Source of the DNA: Streptomyces sp. NBC_01255
GTDB taxonomy: Bacteria > Actinomycetota > Actinomycetes > Streptomycetales > Streptomycetaceae
Assembly (NCBI RefSeq): GCF_036226445.1
Contig: NZ_CP108474.1
Location: 434,001 to 498,000 of the forward strand
DNA length: 64,000 nucleotides
Direction: 5' to 3'
Part shown: positions 8,294 to 17,240 of the stretch, one piece after another
How the letters are laid out: the number at the start of each line of letters is the position of its first letter
Numbering within the stretch: position 1 is the first letter of the stretch
Notes under the pieces: model-generated
What the model was told of the DNA's origin: nothing
The model's database searches: none
What the model saw: only the letters and a program-made list of their open reading frames with translations
Program-made: the position numbers and the translations under genes

Positions 8294-9499
8294 TCAGGGG
8301 GTGGCCAGGGCCTCCGTGGGCGAGAGTCGGGAAGCGCGGACGGCCGGGTAGAGGCCGGCCAGGGTACCGATGGCCAGGGTTGCGGCGATACCGCCGAGGA
8401 CCGCCCAGGGGGGTATCACCGCCGGCCAGTCCTGGGAGAGGGCGTACCCGGTGGTGACGACGGCTCCCAGAAGTGCGCCGCTCGCCCCGCCCAGCGCGGA
8501 CAGCAGCAGGGATTCGGCGAGGAACTGGCTGCGGATGTGTCCCCGGGTGGCGCCGAGGGAGCGGCGCAGGCCGATCTCGGCGCGGCGCTCCAGGACCGAG
8601 ATGACCATCGTGTTCGCCACGCCGACGCCGCCGACGAGCAGAGCCACCGCGCCGAGACCGAGGAGGAGGCCGGTGAAAGCCTTGCTCGCGGCCTGCTTGG
8701 CGACCAGGGCTTCGGACGGCCGCGAGACCTTGACCTCGTTCGGCGCCTGGGGATTGGCTGTGGCGCCGAGGACGGATCGGACCGCTTCCACGTCGGCGTC
8801 CGTGCTGCGCACGTCGACGCGGGTGGGCCGGCCGTCGAAGCCCAGCACGGTCTCGGCGACCGGCCAGCCGACGAGGGCCGCCGAGTCCAACTCCGGGGCA
8901 AGGGCGACCGGTTCGAGGATGCCGATGACGGTGAACCACCGCGCGCCGATCAGTACGCGGGTGTCCGGGCGGGCGTCGCCGACGCCCAGCCGTTCAGCGG
9001 CCTCGGTCCCGAGCACGGTCGCCGGATGCCTGCCGGTCGCCGCGTTGAGCCAGGTGCCGCTGCGCAGCCCGGCCCCGGTGGCGGCCGGGAGGCTCGTCCG
9101 TACCGCGTACGTGGTGATGCCGCCGTTCTCCGTCTCGGGGATCTTCTCGGTGCGGAAGACGTCGGCGCCGGGGAGCTTGCCGATGGCCGATGTGGAGGTC
9201 ACCGGCCGGACACGCGAGATCATTCCTTCCGTGGTGGCCGGGAGTCGGGCCGTGCCACCGGTCAAGGTGTCGCCCGGGGCCACGGTGAGCAGGTTGGTCC
9301 CGAGGGTGGCCAGGGCGCGGTCGAGCTCGGCGCGGGAGGACGAGGAGACCCCGACCACGGCGACCATCGCGGCGATGCCGATGGCGATGCCCAGCGCGGA
9401 GAGCACGGCTCGCGTCGGGCGGGTCCGCAGGCCGACGGCGCCGACCCTGACCACGTCGCCGGGCCTCATGCGGGCCGGCCGCAGGATGTCGGTGGTCAT
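8294..9499 (-). CDS. ABC transporter permease, MacB/FtsX type
   Basis: The 401-aa product has an N-terminal transmembrane helix (AVLSALGIAIGIAAMVAVVG), a large extracytoplasmic core of about 220 residues, and three C-terminal helices with the FtsX motif region (ERRAEIGLRRSLGATRGHI). This is the four-helix MacB fold that performs mechanotransmission rather than classical transport. It overlaps the ATPase gene by four bases and is the last gene of the lipoprotein-adaptor-ATPase-permease operon. It likely moves a peptide, antibiotic or lipoprotein substrate across the envelope. Confidence 0.9.
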   Translation of the reverse strand: MTTDILRPARMRPGDVVRVGAVGLRTRPTRAVLSALGIAIGIAAMVAVVGVSSSSRAELDRALATLGTNLLTVAPGDTLTGGTARLPATTEGMISRVRPVTSTSAIGKLPGADVFRTEKIPETENGGITTYAVRTSLPAATGAGLRSGTWLNAATGRHPATVLGTEAAERLGVGDARPDTRVLIGARWFTVIGILEPVALAPELDSAALVGWPVAETVLGFDGRPTRVDVRSTDADVEAVRSVLGATANPQAPNEVKVSRPSEALVAKQAASKAFTGLLLGLGAVALLVGGVGVANTMVISVLERRAEIGLRRSLGATRGHIRSQFLAESLLLSALGGASGALLGAVVTTGYALSQDWPAVIPPWAVLGGIAATLAIGTLAGLYPAVRASRLSPTEALATP

Positions 9500-10203
9500 C
9501 GGCTCACCTGCCCTACCGGGGCTTCCATGGGGGCTTCCTGTCGGCCTGCGTCGTCGATGACCCGGCCGTCGCGCATGCGCACCTGGCGGGGCAGGGACGC
9601 GGCGAGCTCTCGGTCGTGAGTGATGATCACGACGGTGGTGCCGGAGGAGTGGAGTTCGCGCAGGAGCCGCATCACCGTCTGCCCGGACACGGAGTCCAGA
9701 GCGCCGGTCGGTTCGTCGGCGAGCAGCAGCGTCGGGTCGCCGGCCACCGCGCGGGCGATGGCGACGCGCTGGCGCTCGCCGCCGGACAGCTCGTTCGGGT
9801 GGTGGTCCATGCGGTGGCCGAGGCCGACGCGTTCGAGCATCTTCGCCGCGCGGCGTCGGCGCTCCGCCGGACGAAGCCCACGGTAGAGGAGCCCGTCGGC
9901 CACATTGTCCAGGGCCGAGGTGCCTGCGGAGAGGTGGAACTGCTGGAAGACGAATCCGATCCGCGAGGCGCGCAGGGCAGACAGCTCGGTGTCGGACAAC
10001 GCGCCGACGTCGTGTCCGGCGACGTGTACGCGACCGGTGGTGGGCCGGTCCAGGGTGCCGAGCAGGTTCAGCATCGTCGACTTGCCGGTGCCGGAGGGGC
10101 CGACGATGGCGGCGAGTTCACCGGGACCGATGGCCAGGGAGACCCCGTCGAGGGCGGTCACCGCGCCGGGGTAGGTCTTGCTCACATTCGTGAGGGTGAT
10201 CAC
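9496..10203 (-). CDS. ABC transporter ATP-binding protein, MacB/LolD type
   Basis: The 235-aa protein has Walker A GPSGTGKST (residues 35-43), Q-loop FVFQQFHL, signature LSGGERQRVAIARA, Walker B LLLADEPTGALD and switch histidine in ITHDRE. Length and motifs fit the LolD/MacB/FtsE group. It overlaps the adaptor gene upstream and the permease gene downstream by four bases each, so all three products are probably made in matched amounts. Confidence 0.95.
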   Translation of the reverse strand: MITLTNVSKTYPGAVTALDGVSLAIGPGELAAIVGPSGTGKSTMLNLLGTLDRPTTGRVHVAGHDVGALSDTELSALRASRIGFVFQQFHLSAGTSALDNVADGLLYRGLRPAERRRRAAKMLERVGLGHRMDHHPNELSGGERQRVAIARAVAGDPTLLLADEPTGALDSVSGQTVMRLLRELHSSGTTVVIITHDRELAASLPRQVRMRDGRVIDDAGRQEAPMEAPVGQVSR

Positions 10204-11347
10204 TTGGGCATCCCCGCCTTGGCGCCCCGGGCGATGCCGCTGCCGGAGATCTCCACCCGGCCGTCGGCGAACAGCCCTGTGGTGACGGGGACGTACGTCG
10301 AGGTCGACCCCTCTACCAGTTCCACCCCGAAGCCGCCCTCGGCGAGGGCCAGCAGCGCGGCGACGGGCACGGTGAGGACGTCCTTGCGTGTGCCCGCGGT
10401 GAAGGTCACGTGGACGCCCGCCTCGTCGTACGCACGGACGGCCTCGCGGGCCCGGGCGTCCGTCAGCCCGACGACCACCTTGATCTTCGTCTCTGCCTTC
10501 TTCTGCCCCTCCGCAGGCTTGGACACCGTGGAAACCCCGCCGATCGACCCCTGGACCGCGGCCCCGTCCGGGAGCGTGACCTGGACGGCGGTGCCCTGCT
10601 TGGCCAACCGCCGGTCAGAGATGTCCAGTTCCGCCGTGACCGCCCTGGCCGTGCCGGTGTACGAGAGCAGCTTCCGGCCCGGTCCTGTCTGATCCCCCAG
10701 CTCGGCCTCCAGACCCGCGACACGGATCGCGCCGGCGGTGAACAGGACCCGGCCGGGCTCCACTGTCCCGGTCTCCTTCAGGCCGAGATCGTCCTGCCAC
10801 CGCCGTACGGCTCTCGCCGTGGCGTCGGTGTACTCCTCGTCGGGTGCGAATCCGGTGTAGCCGAGCGCGGCGAGGTTCTCCTCTAGTTGCCTGACATCGG
10901 GTCCCTCGGAGCCCTTCGCCAAGGCGCGGTAGGCCGGGAGCGATCCGTACAACACCACGACGGGCTGGTTGTCCACCGCGTACAGGGCCTTGCCGCGAGT
11001 GATCTCCGCGCCCGACGCGGGAAGTCGGGTGAGCGTGCCCGGAAGCCGGCCCACCGCGGTCCGCTCCCTGCCGAAACCGAGCCGGGCGTCGGCGCTCCTG
11101 GTGTCCTTGAGTGTCTGCCGGAGCACTTCGGCCGTCGCCGGGGGAGCCCGTTCGTCGACCTGCCTCCGGCCCTGCCGCTGCCGTCCGGGGTGAGGACGGC
11201 TGCCGTTCCCGCGCCGGCCGCGGTCAGAACGAGGAGGGCGGCCGTCATCTTCGTGGCGCGTCGCGTACGGTGTCGCCGACGGCCGCGCCGGGGTGGCGGG
11301 TCCGCCTGCTGCTCGTCGAAGGGTTCATCGGAGTGCGCGACCGTCAC
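10200..11347 (-). CDS. HlyD-type periplasmic adaptor with peptidoglycan-binding domain, apparent frameshift
   Basis: The start is GTG 11347, overlapping the TGA of the lipoprotein gene. The first 65 codons give a basic cytoplasmic stretch and a membrane anchor (ALLVLTAAGAGTAAVL). Near 11140-11155, in a run reading CTCCCCCGG on the coding strand, the frame is lost; one added base would restore it to PPATAEVLRQTLKD. The rest encodes a barrel-sandwich region, a PG_binding_1 domain (VRQLEENLAALGY to WQDDLGL, with 50-60 residues) and adaptor beta domains ending in SGIARGAKAGMPK. It would link the ABC pump to the cell wall. The length, 1148 bases, is one short of a multiple of three: a real mutation or a sequencing error. 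Confidence 0.75.
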
Positions 11348-11880
11348 TGGGCGCTCCCCGCCTGCTCGCGCTCGCCCTGGGCGCCGCCGCATTTCTTCCA
11401 GGCGTTCCCGAAGTCCGGGTCCTCGGCCTGTGCGGGGCCGATGTCGATGCCCTGGCCCTCCTTGGGATCGGCGAAGTCCGCCACGCCGTTCTCGCGCATG
11501 CACCGCGCGAGGTCGAGCATGGCCTTGCGGTCCTTGGAGTCGCTCTGGTCGGCCGGTGCCGGCGGCGCGACCGAGCGGCATGCCTCCATGGCCTTGTCCG
11601 CCTTCTCCTTGTTCGAACCGTCGATGGAGAGCCCGATGCCCTGACCGGGCTTGGGGTCCGCCACGTCCAGTCCCTGCTGCCGGAGGCACCGCGCGTACCT
11701 CACGTTCGTCTCGTCCCGGCTCAGGCCGGGAGCGGCGCTGCTCGTCGCGCTCTTGGTACCGCCGTTCGCGGAGGTCACCCCGCCACCACCGTCGGCCCCG
11801 GACCCGCAAGCGGTGAGGGTCAGGGCCAGGGCGGCCCATGGCAGGGCCCGGAACAGGGCGGGGGTTCGTGTACGAGGCAT
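11344..11880 (-). CDS. Unknown lipoprotein with repeated Cys-Leu/Met-Arg motif
   Basis: The 178-aa product has a type II signal peptide with lipobox LTAC (Cys25), a Gly/Ser-rich tether, then two related segments: YARCLRQQGLDVADPKPGQG and ARCMRENGVADFADPKEGQG. Each is followed by a downstream cysteine (EACRSV and WKKCGG), suggesting two small disulphide-bonded repeats. Proteins of this kind commonly precede peptidoglycan-binding adaptor and MacB-type ABC genes in actinobacteria. Lying first in this operon, it is probably an extracytoplasmic partner of the pump. Its function is unknown. Confidence 0.8.
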   Translation of the reverse strand: MPRTRTPALFRALPWAALALTLTACGSGADGGGGVTSANGGTKSATSSAAPGLSRDETNVRYARCLRQQGLDVADPKPGQGIGLSIDGSNKEKADKAMEACRSVAPPAPADQSDSKDRKAMLDLARCMRENGVADFADPKEGQGIDIGPAQAEDPDFGNAWKKCGGAQGEREQAGSAQ

Positions 11881-12099
11881 GTGAGGCGTCTCCTTGCCGA
11901 GGGGCCGGCGGGTGCCGACCGACGGAAGGGATGCAACCCGTGGTGCCGTTACCTCACTGTTTCCCCGGCCGAACCGTCGCCCTCGAAGAACGCGGTCGAC
12001 GATCGCTTACAAGGAGGAAACGACCCCGTGGACGACTATGGGCACGAGAAGTCACCGCCCGCCGGACAGGCGGCGGCCCCGAGGGAAGGACGGCAACGG

Positions 12100-12523
12100 A
12101 TGCGGCTCCTGGTGGCGGAGGACGAGCGGCTGCTTGCCGACGCGATCGCGGAATGGATCCGGCAGGAAACCCACGCGGTCGACGTCGCCTACGACGGCGC
12201 CGCGGCACTGGAGCGGGCCGACGTCAACGACTACGACGTCATCATCCTGGACCGGGACCTGCCCCTGGTGCACGGCGACGACGTCTGCGCCCACCTCGTC
12301 GCCTCCGGCAGCCAGGCGCGACTGCTGATGCTGACCGCGGCCGGCGAAGTCACCGACCGCGTGGCCGGTCTCTCCCTCGGTGCGGACGACTACCTGACCA
12401 AGCCCTTTGCCTTCCCCGAGCTTCATTGGGGCCGTCCGCCTCACCGTACTCAAGCTGCGCCGCAAACTCGGCGACCCGCCGGTCATCGAAACCCTCACGG
12501 GCGTGGGGTACCGGATCCCATGA
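12100..12523 (+). pseudogene. OmpR-type response regulator with internal deletion
   Basis: From ATG 12100 (GGAAGGA upstream) the receiver is intact: acidic residues in VAEDER, phospho-acceptor D51 in IILDRDLP, Thr in LMLTAAG, Lys101 in YLTKPFAFPEL. At about 12424 the sequence jumps to the far end of an OmpR winged-helix domain, read in a different frame as RLTVLKLRRKLGDPPVIETL and GVGYRIP, ending in TGA at 12521. About 80 to 90 residues, including most of the DNA-binding domain, are missing. In the receiver frame no stop occurs and the reading continues into the histidine kinase, so a receiver-kinase fusion is possible. Confidence 0.75.
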
Positions 12524-13737
12524 AGAAGCGCCGCATGGAGAAGCGCTGCATGGAGAAGCGCCGCATCACCCTGCGCGCCCGGCTCACCTTGGTCTACGGC
12601 GGCCTGTTCTTCGCCGCCGGCATCGTGCTCCTCGGCGTCACCTACGTCCTGTTCGCCCAGCAGCTCGACCGGGGCGGGGACCTCAGCGTCCATACGGACT
12701 CCGGCGGCAGCGCGTCCTCGCCGCAGAACACCCCGTCCGACAGCCTCAATTGGGTAGCCGACGAGCAGAAGAGACTGCACGACGCCGCCACCGCCTCGCT
12801 CATCACCCAGGGGGGTCTCGCGCTGACCCTCGTCGGCGGCGTCGCGGCGGGCTTCGGCTGGCTCATCGCCGGGCGGGTACTCGTTCCCCTGCACCGGGTC
12901 ACCGACACCGCCCGCCGCATCGCCTCCGCGCCCGCCGCCGACCGCGGCCTGCACGAGCGCATCGCGCTCGACGGTCGCGACGACGAGGTGAAGGACCTCG
13001 CCGACAGCTTCGATCTCATGGTCGAACGACTCGACCGCTCCTTCGACGGGCAGCGTCGCTTCGTGGCCAACGCTTCGCACGAACTGCGCACCCCGCTGAC
13101 CGTGGGCCGCGCCCTCGTCGAACTGGCCATGCACCGCAAGACAGCCTCCCCTGACGTGAAACGTCTCGGCGAGGACTTCCTGGAGATCAACGACCGGCAC
13201 GAGCGTCTCATCAGCGGACTGCTCCTGCTGGCCGGCTCGGAGAACCACATCCCCGATCGGCAGAATGTCGACCTCGCCGACGTGGTCACCCATGTGACCG
13301 CCCAGAGAGCCCCCGAAGCCGAGAAGACCGGGATCACCGTGCACGAGGACGCGGGCCCGGCCCCCACCACCGGGGACGCCCTGCTGCTCGAACGGATCGT
13401 CCAGAACCTCGTGGAGAACGGCATCCGGCACAACACCGACGACGGCGGATGGGTACAGGTCACAAGCCGCACCCTTGAGGACGGCCGGGCCGAGACCGAG
13501 GTGAGCAACACCGGCCCCGAAGTACCGTCCTATGAGCTCCCCACTCTGTTCGAGCCGTTCCGCCGCCTCGACACCGAGCGCCTCGTCACCGCCAAGGGCG
13601 CCGGCCTCGGCCTGTCCATCGTCCGCTCGGTCGCCCGCGCCCACGGTGGCGACGTGACCGCCCGCCCCCGGCCCGACGGGGGCCTGACGGTCACCGTGAC
13701 CCTGCCCCAAGAGAGTCGGCATCGTCCGCAAGGGTGA
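12520..13737 (+). CDS. OmpR-family sensor histidine kinase (HAMP-HisKA-HATPase)
   Basis: The ATG at 12520 overlaps the old regulator stop. The 405-aa protein begins with a threefold five-residue repeat (MKKRR, MEKRC, MEKRR) from a 15-base tandem duplication. Next come transmembrane helix 1 (about 25-47), a short extracytoplasmic loop, helix 2 (about 95-118), a HAMP domain, the H-box FVANASHELRTPLT with His187, and an HATPase with N-box VENGIRHN and G-box KGAGLGLSIV. All catalytic parts look intact although its cognate regulator has lost its DNA-binding domain, so signalling is presumably rewired or dead. The kinase may also be translated as a fusion to the upstream receiver. Confidence 0.85.
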   Translation: MKKRRMEKRCMEKRRITLRARLTLVYGGLFFAAGIVLLGVTYVLFAQQLDRGGDLSVHTDSGGSASSPQNTPSDSLNWVADEQKRLHDAATASLITQGGLALTLVGGVAAGFGWLIAGRVLVPLHRVTDTARRIASAPAADRGLHERIALDGRDDEVKDLADSFDLMVERLDRSFDGQRRFVANASHELRTPLTVGRALVELAMHRKTASPDVKRLGEDFLEINDRHERLISGLLLLAGSENHIPDRQNVDLADVVTHVTAQRAPEAEKTGITVHEDAGPAPTTGDALLLERIVQNLVENGIRHNTDDGGWVQVTSRTLEDGRAETEVSNTGPEVPSYELPTLFEPFRRLDTERLVTAKGAGLGLSIVRSVARAHGGDVTARPRPDGGLTVTVTLPQESRHRPQG

Positions 13738-13875
13738 CCGAGCGCACTCACCGAGACCGGGCAGTTGCCGGACCCGTCGCTCCGGCTGGAGGCCGCACGT
13801 CCTCCCGACGTCGTAGCCTTGTAACAGCCGCGCACGACCGCACGGCCTTGGACCACTACGGGGCAGGAGAGCAGC

Positions 13876-14181
13876 ATGGACAGCTCCCTCTGGCTCATCG
13901 TGGCCGTGGTTCTCGTGCTCGTCGTGGCGGGATTCGCGGCCGTTCTGCTCGTCCGCGTCCTCCGGGCTCGGAGGCTGCTGCTGGACGCCGGTGTCCCGTT
14001 GCGGTCCAAGGCCCTGTTCTGGGCAGCGGTGGTCTACACGGTCTCGCCGATCGACCTGATCCCGGACCCGGTCTATCTGGATGACATCGGCGTCCTCTTG
14101 GTCGCCCTGCGGGTGTTGCACGCGGCGACCTCCGGGAGCAAGGCGGATCCCAGAGGGCTCCCCGAGGGTTCGAAGGCCTAG
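13876..14181 (+). CDS. DUF1232 (YkvA-like) small membrane protein
   Basis: The 101-aa product has an N-terminal transmembrane helix (residues 5-27) and the YkvA/DUF1232 motif: PLRSKALFWAAVVYTVSPID, then LIPDPVYLDDIGVLL. A GGCAGGAG ribosome site lies just before ATG 13876. Function is unknown. The conserved Ser-Pro-Ile-Asp and Leu-Asp-Asp motifs are the family hallmark. It follows the kinase gene by 138 bases and may have its own promoter. Confidence 0.88.
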   Translation: MDSSLWLIVAVVLVLVVAGFAAVLLVRVLRARRLLLDAGVPLRSKALFWAAVVYTVSPIDLIPDPVYLDDIGVLLVALRVLHAATSGSKADPRGLPEGSKA

Positions 14182-14246
14182 GGGAGCGGTCCGGCGGCGT
14201 TGTCGCAACCTCTGTGAGTGTCTTGGCGTCGGCGTTCCGGCCGTCC

Positions 14247-16094
14247 TCAGGAGGGCAGGTTCTGTTCCGCCCACACCACCTTGCCGGTCACGGTGCGGCA
14301 GGAACCCCATCGGCGGCACAACATGTTGATGAGCTGGAGACCTCGGCCGCCCTCGTCACTGAGATCCGCGTGCTGGATCTGGGGCAGGTCGGGGCCCGTG
14401 TCCGAGACCTCCACGACAAGTCGGTCGCCGCGCAGCAGCCGGAGTCTGCCGGGCCCGTTGCCATAGCGCAGGGCGTTGCCGACGAGTTCGGAGACGACGA
14501 GTTCGAAGACGTCGGTGAGCTCCGTCAGATCCCACTCGGCGAGCTGGTCCGTGACCAGGCTCCGGGCGACGGACGCCGCTCGCCCTTCCTGCGGCAACTG
14601 CCACTCGCGCAGGTCGGCCGGGGCCTCCGAGACGGCCGTCGCGACGATGAGTACGGCCTCGTCGAAACGGGTGGCATCGGCCGGGGCGCGCTCGATCAAG
14701 CCGCCGGCTTCGAGAGCCTCGGATGCCAGGCCGCACGCCGTGGAGCGCAGACACTCCAACTGGTGGTCGATGTCCGCACGCCGGGACTTGACGAGCCCGT
14801 CCGTGTACATGACCAGGTTGCCGCCCCTCGGCACTTTGACACGGATCGGGTCGTACGGGATCACTCCGGCCCCGAGCGGTGCGCCGACGGGTACGTCCAC
14901 GAACTCGGCGGAGCCGTGTCCGTCAAGGAACAGCGGCGGCAGGTGCCCGGCGCTGGCCAGCGTGTAGGTGGAGTCGGCCGGGTCGAACACGGCGCAGAGG
15001 AAGGTGGCGACCTGCTCGTCCTCCAGGTCACGCGTGGCGAGGTCGAGCCGGGCCAGGACGCGCTCCGGAGCCATGTCCAGGGTCATCAGGGTGCGGGCCA
15101 CCGTCCGCAGCCGCCCCATTGTGGCGGCCGCGGGCAGCCCGTGGCCCATGACGTCACCCACCATGAGGGCCGTACGTCCGCCGGGCAGGGCCATGATGTC
15201 GTACCAGTCCCCACCCACGCCGTGGTGGGCCGTCGAGGGCGCGTACTCGGCGTGCACGCGCAGCCCGGGCGTCACCGGGGTCGCGCGCGGCAGCAGTGCG
15301 CGTTGCAACGAGACGACGTGCTCGCGCTCGCGCCCGTACAGCCGGGCGTTGTCGATGTAGACGGCGGCCTGGGAGGCCAGATGTTCCGCCAGTGCGAGGT
15401 CGGTGGAGGAGAACGGTGGTGCTCCGCGGCCGCGGACGAAGTCCGCGCTGCCGAGCAGCAGCCCGCGGGCGATCAGCGGCACGGCGAGATAGCTGTGCAC
15501 TCCGGCGGCTCGCATCTTCGCCGCGGCGCTCTCCGTCGGCGCGACCTTGATGAAGTCGTCGCTCCGCATACGGCTCACCAGCACCGGCCTGCCCTGTCGC
15601 AGACAGTAGCGGTGGAGCAGCGTCTCGTGCGCCTCTTCGGCGCGGACGAAGGTCTCGCCCACCGGAGTGGGCTCCAGGGAGGACAGCTCCTCGACGCAGC
15701 ACAGCGCGGTGGCCCGCATGAGCGGGACACCCGTACCCGTCCACTGTGCGCCCTCGTCGCCCCGCAGGACACTGTCCAGGATGTCGACGGCGGCGCCGTC
15801 GGCAAAGCGGGGCACGGTGAACTCGGCCAGCTCTTGGGCCGTGCGTTCCAGGTCGAGGGTGGTGCCGATCCTGGAACCGGCGGAGTTCAGCCAAGCGAGC
15901 CGACCTCGCGTGGTGAGCCGGTCGAGCGGGACCTCGCCGCCACCCCGGGCGAGTCGTCTGCGGGCTCCGGCCGAGCGGTGCGCCGCGGCACCCTTTCCGG
16001 CCGAAGCGCGGGCGGCCAGGCGCCGTCTTCCCTCGCCGCCGTTCATTCTTTCGACCTCCAGAACAGGAACTCGACCACTGTTGGTGCTCAGCAT
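14247..16094 (-). CDS. GAF-SpoIIE phosphatase with C-terminal anti-sigma-type kinase domain
   Basis: The 615-aa soluble protein has a Ser/Arg/Ala-rich N-terminus, a GAF domain (about 75-270, beginning GSRIGTTLDLERTAQELAEF), a PP2C-like SpoIIE phosphatase (about 290-490, with GVGGDWYDIM, VGDVMGHGLPAAATMGRLR and YTDGLV), and an HATPase_c_2 domain (about 510-615, with ELVGNALRYG and DEGGRGLQLI). Such proteins dephosphorylate STAS anti-sigma antagonists while also carrying an RsbW-like domain. No STAS gene is adjacent. It is one of three phosphatases of this class in the window. Confidence 0.9.
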   Translation of the reverse strand: MLSTNSGRVPVLEVERMNGGEGRRRLAARASAGKGAAAHRSAGARRRLARGGGEVPLDRLTTRGRLAWLNSAGSRIGTTLDLERTAQELAEFTVPRFADGAAVDILDSVLRGDEGAQWTGTGVPLMRATALCCVEELSSLEPTPVGETFVRAEEAHETLLHRYCLRQGRPVLVSRMRSDDFIKVAPTESAAAKMRAAGVHSYLAVPLIARGLLLGSADFVRGRGAPPFSSTDLALAEHLASQAAVYIDNARLYGREREHVVSLQRALLPRATPVTPGLRVHAEYAPSTAHHGVGGDWYDIMALPGGRTALMVGDVMGHGLPAAATMGRLRTVARTLMTLDMAPERVLARLDLATRDLEDEQVATFLCAVFDPADSTYTLASAGHLPPLFLDGHGSAEFVDVPVGAPLGAGVIPYDPIRVKVPRGGNLVMYTDGLVKSRRADIDHQLECLRSTACGLASEALEAGGLIERAPADATRFDEAVLIVATAVSEAPADLREWQLPQEGRAASVARSLVTDQLAEWDLTELTDVFELVVSELVGNALRYGNGPGRLRLLRGDRLVVEVSDTGPDLPQIQHADLSDEGGRGLQLINMLCRRWGSCRTVTGKVVWAEQNLPS

Positions 16095-16368
16095 GCACCC
16101 TTTTTCGGCCGATCGGCCGCCTTCCGGCCGGGAACTCGGCCGGTACGGCGCGCAGGGGGAGGAAGCCGTCCTCGGGAGCCAGGCGCGCCTACGGGAACGG
16201 GACCCTCCGGTCCTCGGGCTTCCGCTCGCGGTACCAAGCGCTCCCCCAGCGATTCCGGAAAGTGATCGGGGCCGGCGCTGGTTCGCCGGCCGGCCCGGCC
16301 CCGGGGCGGCACGCGCCTAAGATCACCGGGACGGCGGAGGCGGACGAGACACGGGAGAGGCGGCGGAC

Positions 16369-17187
16369 ATGGCGAACGAGCGCGTGTACCTGGTGACGGG
16401 GGGCGGAACGGGGATCGGGGCGGCGACCGCGCAGTCATTGGCCCGGGCGGGACACAAGGTGGCGGTGTCCGGGCGCCGCCCCGAGCCGCTGCGGCTGGTC
16501 GCCGAGGAGACCGGCGCTCTGCCCGTACCGTCGGACATCGGGGACCCCGCCGCGGTGGTTTCGCTGGTCGAGACGGTGGTCGGCACGTACGGGCGGCTCG
16601 ACGGTCTGGTGCTCAACGCCGGCATCGGGCGGGGCGGCGGGGTGGGCGAGGTGACCCTGGAGGACTGGGACGAGGTCATGCGGACCAACCTCACCGGTCC
16701 GTTCCTGCTGCTGCGCGCCGCGCTCCCGCACCTGCTCGACGCCCGCGGCGCGGTGGTCGCCGTGGCCTCGGTGTCCGCCCTGCGCAACGGCGTCGGCAAC
16801 GCCGCCTACGCCACCTCCAAGGCGGCGCTGCTCCAGCTGTGCCGCTCACTCGCGGTCGACTACGGCGGCGCGGGGTTGCGCGCCAACACCGTGTGCCCGA
16901 GCTGGGTGCGCACCGACATGGCGGACCGCCGAATGACCCGGTTCGCCGACGAGGCGGGCCTGGCCGGGAACAGTCTGGAAGCGGCGTACGAGGAGGTGAC
17001 CCGGGTCCTGCCCGCCGGGCGGCCCGGTGAGCCGCACGAGGTCGCGGAGGCCATCGCCTGGCTGCTGTCGCCCGCCGCCTCGTTCGTGAACGGCGCGACG
17101 CTCACCGTCGACGGCGGCGCGACCGCACTCGACCCGGGCACCCTCGGCTTCGAGTTCCGGCTGGAGCCACGCGCGCCGCGGGCCTGA
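16369..17187 (+). CDS. Short-chain dehydrogenase/reductase
   Basis: A classical SDR of 272 aa: cofactor loop TGGGTGIG (residues 10-17), an NADP-suggestive SGRRPEP after beta-2, NAG in VLNAGIG, Ser in VASVSALRNG, YATSK active site, and NGATLTVDGGAT near the end. GGGAGAGG precedes ATG 16369. Two bases separate its stop from a possible in-frame GTG of the next gene, so it may be co-transcribed with the nicotinate phosphoribosyltransferase gene. Substrate cannot be assigned. Confidence 0.88.
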   Translation: MANERVYLVTGGGTGIGAATAQSLARAGHKVAVSGRRPEPLRLVAEETGALPVPSDIGDPAAVVSLVETVVGTYGRLDGLVLNAGIGRGGGVGEVTLEDWDEVMRTNLTGPFLLLRAALPHLLDARGAVVAVASVSALRNGVGNAAYATSKAALLQLCRSLAVDYGGAGLRANTVCPSWVRTDMADRRMTRFADEAGLAGNSLEAAYEEVTRVLPAGRPGEPHEVAEAIAWLLSPAASFVNGATLTVDGGATALDPGTLGFEFRLEPRAPRA

Positions 17188-17240
17188 CCGTGTCCGGCGT
17201 TCCCGATGCGGTTCGCGGATCCGCCACGCATGCTCGAAGC

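Noticed and set aside
12052..14319. A 755-codon minus-strand frame across the two-component genes
   Set aside because: The plus strand holds clear receiver and kinase motifs; the minus reading is low-complexity shadow.
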